Shown here: positions 57,833 through 64,000 of the stretch, piece after piece
Layout of the letters: every line of letters starts with the position of its first letter
Position numbering within the stretch: position 1 is the first letter of the stretch
Source: Mya arenaria
Taxonomy: Eukaryota; Mollusca; Bivalvia; Myida; Myidae
Reading direction: 5' to 3'
DNA length: 64,000 nt
Assembly: GCF_026914265.1 (NCBI RefSeq)
Contig: NC_069124.1
Coordinates: forward strand, 19,819,648 to 19,883,647
Notes under the pieces: model-generated
Told to the model about the DNA's origin: nothing
Database searches by the model: none
What the model saw: the letters and a program-made list of their open reading frames with translations, nothing else
Position numbers and translations under genes: made by a program

Positions 57833-60800
57833 AATGTCGGAGGTGGGTATAGCTGGTAGCGCATCATATGTCGGAGGTGGGTATAGCTGGTAGCGCATAA
57901 CATGTCGGAGGTGGGTATTGCTGGTAGTGCATAACAAGTCGGAGGTGGGTATAGCTGGAAGTGCATCACATGTCGTAGATGGGTATAGCTGGTAGTGCAT
58001 CATATGTCGTAGGTGGGTAGAGCTGGTAGTGCATAACATGTCGGAGGTGGGTATAGCTGGTAGTGCATAACATGTCGGAGGTGGGTATAGCTGGTAGTGC
58101 TTCAAATGTCGGAGGTGGGTATAGCTGGTAGCGCATCATATGTCGGTGGTGGGTATAGCTGGTAGCGCATCATATGTCGGAGGTGGGTATAGCTGGTAGT
58201 GCATAACATGTCGGAGATGGGTATAGCTGGTAGTGCATAACATGTCGGAGGTGGGTATAGCTGATAGTGCATAGCATGTCGGAGGTGGGTATAGTTAGTA
58301 GTGCATAACATGTCGGAGATGGGTATAGCTGGTAGTTCATAACATGTCTGAGGTGGGTATAGCTGGTAGTGCATAACATGTCGGAGGTGGGTATAGTTGG
58401 TAGTGCTTAGCATGTCGGAGGTGGGTATAGCTGGTAGTGCATAACATGTCGGAGGTCGGTATAGCTGGTAGTGCATAATATGTCGGAGATGGGTATAGCT
58501 GGTAGTGCATAACTGGTCGGAGGTTTGGTAAAGCTGGTAGTGCATAACATGTCGGTGGTGGGTATAGCTGGTAGTGCATAACATGTCGGAGGTGGGTATA
58601 GCTAGTAGTGCATAACATGTCGGAGGTGTGTATAGCTAGTAGTGCATAACATGTCGGAGGTGGGTATAGCTGGTAGTGCATAACATGTCGGAGGTGGGTA
58701 TAGCTAGTAGTGCATAACATGTCGGAGGTGTGTATAGCTACTAGTGCATAACATGTCGGAGATGGGTATAGCTGGTAGAGCATAACATGTCGGTGGTGGG
58801 TATAGCTGGTAGTGCATAACAGGTCGGAGGTTTGGTAAAGCTGGTAGTGCATAACATGTCGGTGGTGGGTATAGCTGGTAGTGCATAACATGTCGGAGGT
58901 GGGTATAGCTAGTAGTGCATAACATGTCGGAGGTGTGTATAGCTAGTAGTGCATAACATGTCGGAGGTGGGTATAGCTGGTAGTGCATAACATGTCGGAG
59001 GTGGGTATAGCTAGTAGTGCATAGCATGTCGGAGGTGGGTATAGCTGGTAGTGCATAACATGTCGGAGATGGGTATAGCTGGTAGTGCATAACATGTCGG
59101 AGGTGGGTATAGCTGATAGTGCATAGCATGTATGAGGTGGGTATAGCTAGTAGTGCATAACATGTCGGAGGTGTGTATAGCTAGTAGTGCATAACATGTC
59201 GGAGGTGGGTATAGCTAGTAGTGCATCATATGTCGAAGGTGGGTATAGCTAGTAGTGCATAACATGTCGGAGATGGGTATAGCTGGTAGTGCATAACATG
59301 TCGGAGGTGGGTATAGCTGATAGTGCATAGCATGTCGGAGGTGGGTATAGCTAGTAGTGCATAACATGTCGGAGGTGGGTATTGCTGGTAGTGCATCACA
59401 AGTCGGAGATGGCTATAGCTGGTAGTGCATCACATGTCGGAGGTGGGTATAGCTAGTAGTGCATAACATGTCGGAGGTGGGTATAGCTGATAGTGCATAA
59501 CATGTCGGAGGTGGGTATAGCTGGTAGCGCATAGCATGTCGGAGGTGGGTATAGCTGATAGTGCATAGCATGTCGGAGGTGGGTATATCTAGTAGTGCAT
59601 AACATGTCGGAGGTGGGTATAGCTGATAGTGCATAACATGTCGGAGGTGGGCATAGCTGGTAGTGCATAACATGTCGGAGGTGTGTATAGCTAGTAGTGC
59701 ATAACATGTCGGAGGTGTGTATAGCTAGTAGAGCATAACATGTCGGAGGTGGGTATAGCTAGTAGTGCATCATATGTCGAAGGTGGGTATAGCTAGTAGT
59801 GCATAACATGTCGGAGATGGGTATACCTAGTAGTGCATAACATGTCGGAGGTGTGTATAGCTAGTAGTGCATAAAATGTCGGAGGTGTGTATAGCTAGAA
59901 GTGCATCATATGTCGAAGGTAGGTACAGCTAGTAGTGCATAACATGTCGGAGGTGGGTATAGCTGGTAGTGCATAACATGTCGGAGGTGGGTATAGCTAG
60001 TAGTGCATCATATGTCGAAGGTGGGTATAGCTAGTAGTGCATAACATGTCGGAGATGGGTATAGCTGGTAGTGCATAACATGTCGGAGGTGGGTATAGCT
60101 GATAGTGCATAGCATGTCGGAGGTGGGTATAGTTAGTAGTGCATAACATGTCGGAGATGGGTATAGCTGGTAGTTCATAACATGTCGGAGGTGGGTATAG
60201 CTGGTAGTGCATAGCATGTCGGAGGTGGGTATAGTTAGTAGTGCATAACATGTCGGAGATGGGTATAGCTGGTAGTGCATAACATGTCGGAGGTGGGTAT
60301 AGTTGGTAGTGCTTAGCATGTCGGAGGTGGGTATAGTTAGTAGTGCATAACATGTCGGAGATGGGTATAGCTGGTAGTGCATAACATGTCGGAGGTGGGT
60401 ATAGTTGGTAGTGCTTAGCATGTCGTAGGTGGGTATAGCTAGTAGTGCATAACATGTCGGAGATGGGTATAGCTGGTAGTGCATAACATGTCGGAGGTGG
60501 GTATAGCTGATAGTGCATAGCATGTCGGAGGTGGGTATAGTTAGTAGTGCATAACATGTCGGAGATGGGTATAGCTGGTAGTGCATAACATGTCGGAGGT
60601 AAGTATAGCTGGTAGTGCATAACATGTCGGAGGTGGGTAGAGCTGGTAGTGCATAACATGTCGGAGGTGGGTATAGTTGGTAGTGCTTAGCATGTCGGAG
60701 ATGGGTATAGCTGGTAGTGCATAACATGTCTGAGGTGGGTATAGCTGGTAGTGCATAACATGTCGGAGATGGGTATAGCTGGTAGTGCATAACATGTCGG

Positions 60801-63800
60801 AGGTGGGTATAGCTGGTAGTGCATAACATGTCGGAGATGGGTATAGCTGGTAGTGCATAACTGGTCGGAGGTTGGTATAGCTGATAGTGCATAACATGTC
60901 GGTGGTGGGTATAGCTGATAGTGCATAACATGTCGTAGGTGGGTATAGCTGGTAGTGCATAACATGTCGGAGGTGGGTATAGCTAGTAGTGCATCATATG
61001 TCGAAGGTGGTTATAGCTAGAAGTGCATAACATGTCGGAGGTTAGTGCATAGCATGTCGGAGGTGGGTATAGCTGGTAGTACATAACATGTCGGAGGTTA
61101 TTGCATAGCATGTCGGAGGTGGGTATAGCTTGAAGTGCATAACATGTCGGAGGTGGGTATAGCTTGTAGTGCATAACATGTCGGAGATGGGTATAGCTGG
61201 TAGTGCATAACATGTCGGAGATGGGTATAGCTTGTAGTGCATAACATGTCGGAGGTGGGTATAGCTGGTAGTGCATAACATGTCGGAGATGGGTATAGCT
61301 GGTAGTGCATCACATGTCGGAGGTGGGTATAGCTGGTAGTGCATAACATGTCGGAGGTGGGTATTGCTGGTAGTGCATCACAAGTCGGAGATGGCTATAG
61401 CTGGTAGTGCATCACATGTCGGAGATGGGTATAGCTAGTAGTGCATAACATGTCGGAGGTGGGTATAGCTGATAGTGCATAACATGTCGGAGGTGGGTAT
61501 AGCTGGTAGCGCATAGCATGTCGGAGGTGGGTATAGCTGATAGTGAATAGCATGTCGGAGGTGGGTATATCTAGTAGTGCATAACATGTCGGAGGTGGGT
61601 ATAGCTGATAGTGCATAACATGTCGGAGGTGGGCATAGCTGGTAGTGCATAACATGTCGGAGGTGTGTATAGCTAGTAGTGCATAACATGTCGGAGGTGT
61701 GTATAGCTAGTAGAGCATAACATGTCGGAGGTGGGTATAGCTAGTAGTGCATCATATGTCGAAGGTGGGTATAGCTAGTAGTGCATAACATGTCGGAGAT
61801 GGGTATAGCTAGTAGTGCATAACATGTCGGAGGTGTGTATAGCTAGTAGTGCATAAAATGTCGGAGGTGTGTATAGCTAGAAGTGCATCATATGTCGAAG
61901 GTAGGTACAGCTAGTAGTGCATAACATGTCGGAGATGGGTATAGCTGGTAGTGCATAACATGTCGGAGGTGGGTATAGCTAGTAGTGCATCATATGTCGA
62001 AGGTGGGTATAGCTAGTAGTGCATAACATGTCGGAGATGGGTATAGCTGGTAGTGCATAACATGTCGGAGGTGGGTATAGCTGATAGTGCATAGCATGTC
62101 GGAGGTGGGTATAGTTAGTAGTGCATAACATGTCGGAGATGGGTATAGCTGGTAGTGCATAACATGTCGGAGGTGGGTATAGCTGGTAGTGCATAGCATG
62201 TCGGAGGTGGGTATAGTTAGTAGTGCATAACATGTCGGAGATGGGTATAGCTGGTAGTGCATAACATGTCGGAGGTGGGTATAGTTGGTAGTGCTTAGCA
62301 TGTCGGAGGTGGGTATAGTTAGTAGTGCATAACATGTCGGAGATGGGTATAGCTGGTAGTGCATAACATGTCGGAGGTGGGTATAGTTGGTAGTGCTTAG
62401 CATGTCGTAGGTGGGTATAGCTAGTAGTGCATAACATGTCGGAGATGGGTATAGCTGGTAGTGCATAACATGTCGGAGGTGGGTATAGCTGATAGTGCAT
62501 AGCATGTCGGAGGTGGGTATAGTTAGTAGTGCATAACACGTCGGAGATGGGTATAGCTGGTAGTGCATAACATGTCGGAGGTAAGTATAGCTGGTAGTGC
62601 ATAACATGTCGGAGGTGGGTAGAGCTGGTAGTGCATAACATGTCGGAGGTGGGTATAGTTGGTAGTGCTTAGCATGTCGGAGATGGGTATAGCTGGTAGT
62701 GCATAACATGTCTGAGGTGGGTATAGCTGGTAGTGCATAACATGTCGGAGATGGGTATAGCTGGTAGTGCATAACATGTCGGAGGTGGGTATAGCTGGTA
62801 GTGCATAACATGTCGGAGATGGGTATAGCTGGTAGTGCATAACTGGTCGGAGGTTGGTATAGCTGGTAGTGCATAACATGTCGGTGGTGGGTATAGCTGG
62901 TAGTGCATAACAGGTCGGAGGTTTGGTAAAGCTGGTAGTGCATAACATGTCGGTGGTGGGTATAGCTGGTAGTGCATAACAGGTCGGAGGTGGGTATAGC
63001 TAGTAGTGCATAACATGTCGGAGGTGTGTATAGCTAGTAGTGCATAACATGTCGGAGGTGGGTATAGCTGGTAGTGCATAACATGTCGGAGGTGGGTATA
63101 GCTAGTAGTGCATAGCATGTCGGAGGTGGGTATAGCTGGTAGTGCATAACATGTCGGAGATGGGTATAGCTGGTAGTGCATAACATGTCGGAGGTGGGTA
63201 TAGCTGATAGTGCATAGCATGTATGAGGTGGGTAAAGCTAGTAGTGCATAACATGTCGGAGGTGTGTATAGCTAGTAGTGCATAACATGTCGGAGGTGGG
63301 TATAGCTAGTAGTGCATCATATGTCGAAGGTGGGTATAGCTAGTAGTGCATAACATGTCGGAGATGGGTATAGCTGGTAGTGCATAACATGTCGGAGGTG
63401 GGTATAGCTGATAGTGCATAACATGTCGGAGGTGGGTATAGCTAGTAGTGCATCATATGTCGAAGGTGGGTATAGCTAGTAGTGCATAACATGTCGGAGG
63501 TGGGTATAGCTGATAGTGCATAACATGTCGGAGGTGGGTATAGCTGATAGTGCATAGCATGTCGGAGGTGGGTATAGCTAGTAGTGCATAACATGTCGGA
63601 GGTGGGTATAGCTGGTAGTGCATAACATGTCTGAGGTGGGTATAGCTGATAGTGCATAACATGTCGGAGGTGGGTATAGCTGATAGTGCATAGCATGTCG
63701 GAGGTGGGTATAGCTAGTAGTGCATCATATGTCGAAGGTGGGTATAGCTAGTAGTGCATAACATGTTTGAGATGGGTATAGCTGGTAGTGCATAACATGT

Positions 63801-64000
63801 CGGAGGTGGGTATAGCTGATAGTGCATAGCATGTCGGAGGTGGGTATAGCTAGTAGTGCATAACATGTCGGAGGTGGGTATAGCTGATAGTGCATAACAT
63901 GTCGTAGGTGGGTATAGCTGGTAGTGCATAACATGTCGGAGGTGGGTATAGCTAGTAGTGCATCATATGTCGAAGGTGGTTATAGCTAGAAGTGCATAAC
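57833..64000. repeat. 34-bp minisatellite array, about 181 units, open at window end
   Basis: Here the unit is mostly GTCGGAGGTGGGTATAGCT followed by GGTAGTGCATAACAT, more uniform than in the two earlier arrays. Larger segments are duplicated inside: about 59370-60915 recurs at 61352-62897, offset 1982 bp, nearly identical, and about 58780-59160 recurs at about 62870-63250. The minus strand lacks stops in all three phases of the unit, which creates overlapping open frames up to 317 codons that I do not call genes. Confidence 0.96.

Noticed and set aside
57830-64000. Many minus-strand open frames up to 317 codons with a YTHLRHVMHYQLYPPPT-type repeat
   Set aside because: They are produced by the 34-bp unit lacking stops in every minus-strand phase; no unique sequence is included.

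Overview
The window looks like nuclear DNA of a metazoan, most probably a bivalve mollusc. The evidence is AT-rich intergenic DNA, many short foldback elements, two non-LTR retrotransposons of the CR1/Jockey type, long minisatellites, and a tandem family of GT10 alpha-1,3-fucosyltransferases. No species can be named from sequence alone.

The core is a tandem array of six fucosyltransferase genes, all on the + strand. They start at 4764, 9439, 15516, 21860, 39802 and 50428. In each, one large exon encodes a type II membrane anchor and the whole catalytic domain, and it ends at a strong splice donor (CAG|GTACGT). About 220 bases downstream a conserved acceptor leads in phase to a 57-base second exon encoding ELNKLVL(D/N)ID(R/Q)RLFEWGI and a stop. 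The spliced protein is therefore 395 residues. Reading through the donor gives a 381-residue version ending VRVC. All six copies appear intact and very similar. Blocks of sequence are shared in conflicting combinations, as expected from gene conversion or unequal crossing over.

Layout: 1-1911 holds an 83-bp tandem repeat and a long GT-rich minisatellite. 1912-57832 is six diverged duplication units, each made of upstream flank, fucosyltransferase gene, an old LINE 3' fragment and a varying set of inserted elements. 57833 to the end is a 34-bp minisatellite that runs off the window. The same minisatellite occurs at 20337-21628 and 33924-36950, each time between two fucosyltransferase units.

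Inserted elements can be dated against the sister units because several units keep the empty site. They include: a full-length CR1-like LINE with both ORFs open (23135-28591, minus strand) inside the intron of gene copy 4; a decayed LINE with an inverted 5' part (44120-48829, twin-priming structure); five TTAA-flanked foldback elements; three copies of a MITE flanked by CCTGG; one Mutator-like MITE with a 10-bp target duplication; two copies of a 5'-truncated LINE with a CTTGAAA tail; and two tracts of GGCCTAGCGGC-rich repeats.

The fucosyltransferases would act in the Golgi, adding fucose from GDP-fucose to glycans. The rest of the window appears to be repeat and duplication debris around them. 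I saw no convincing tRNA, rRNA, CRISPR array or other host gene.
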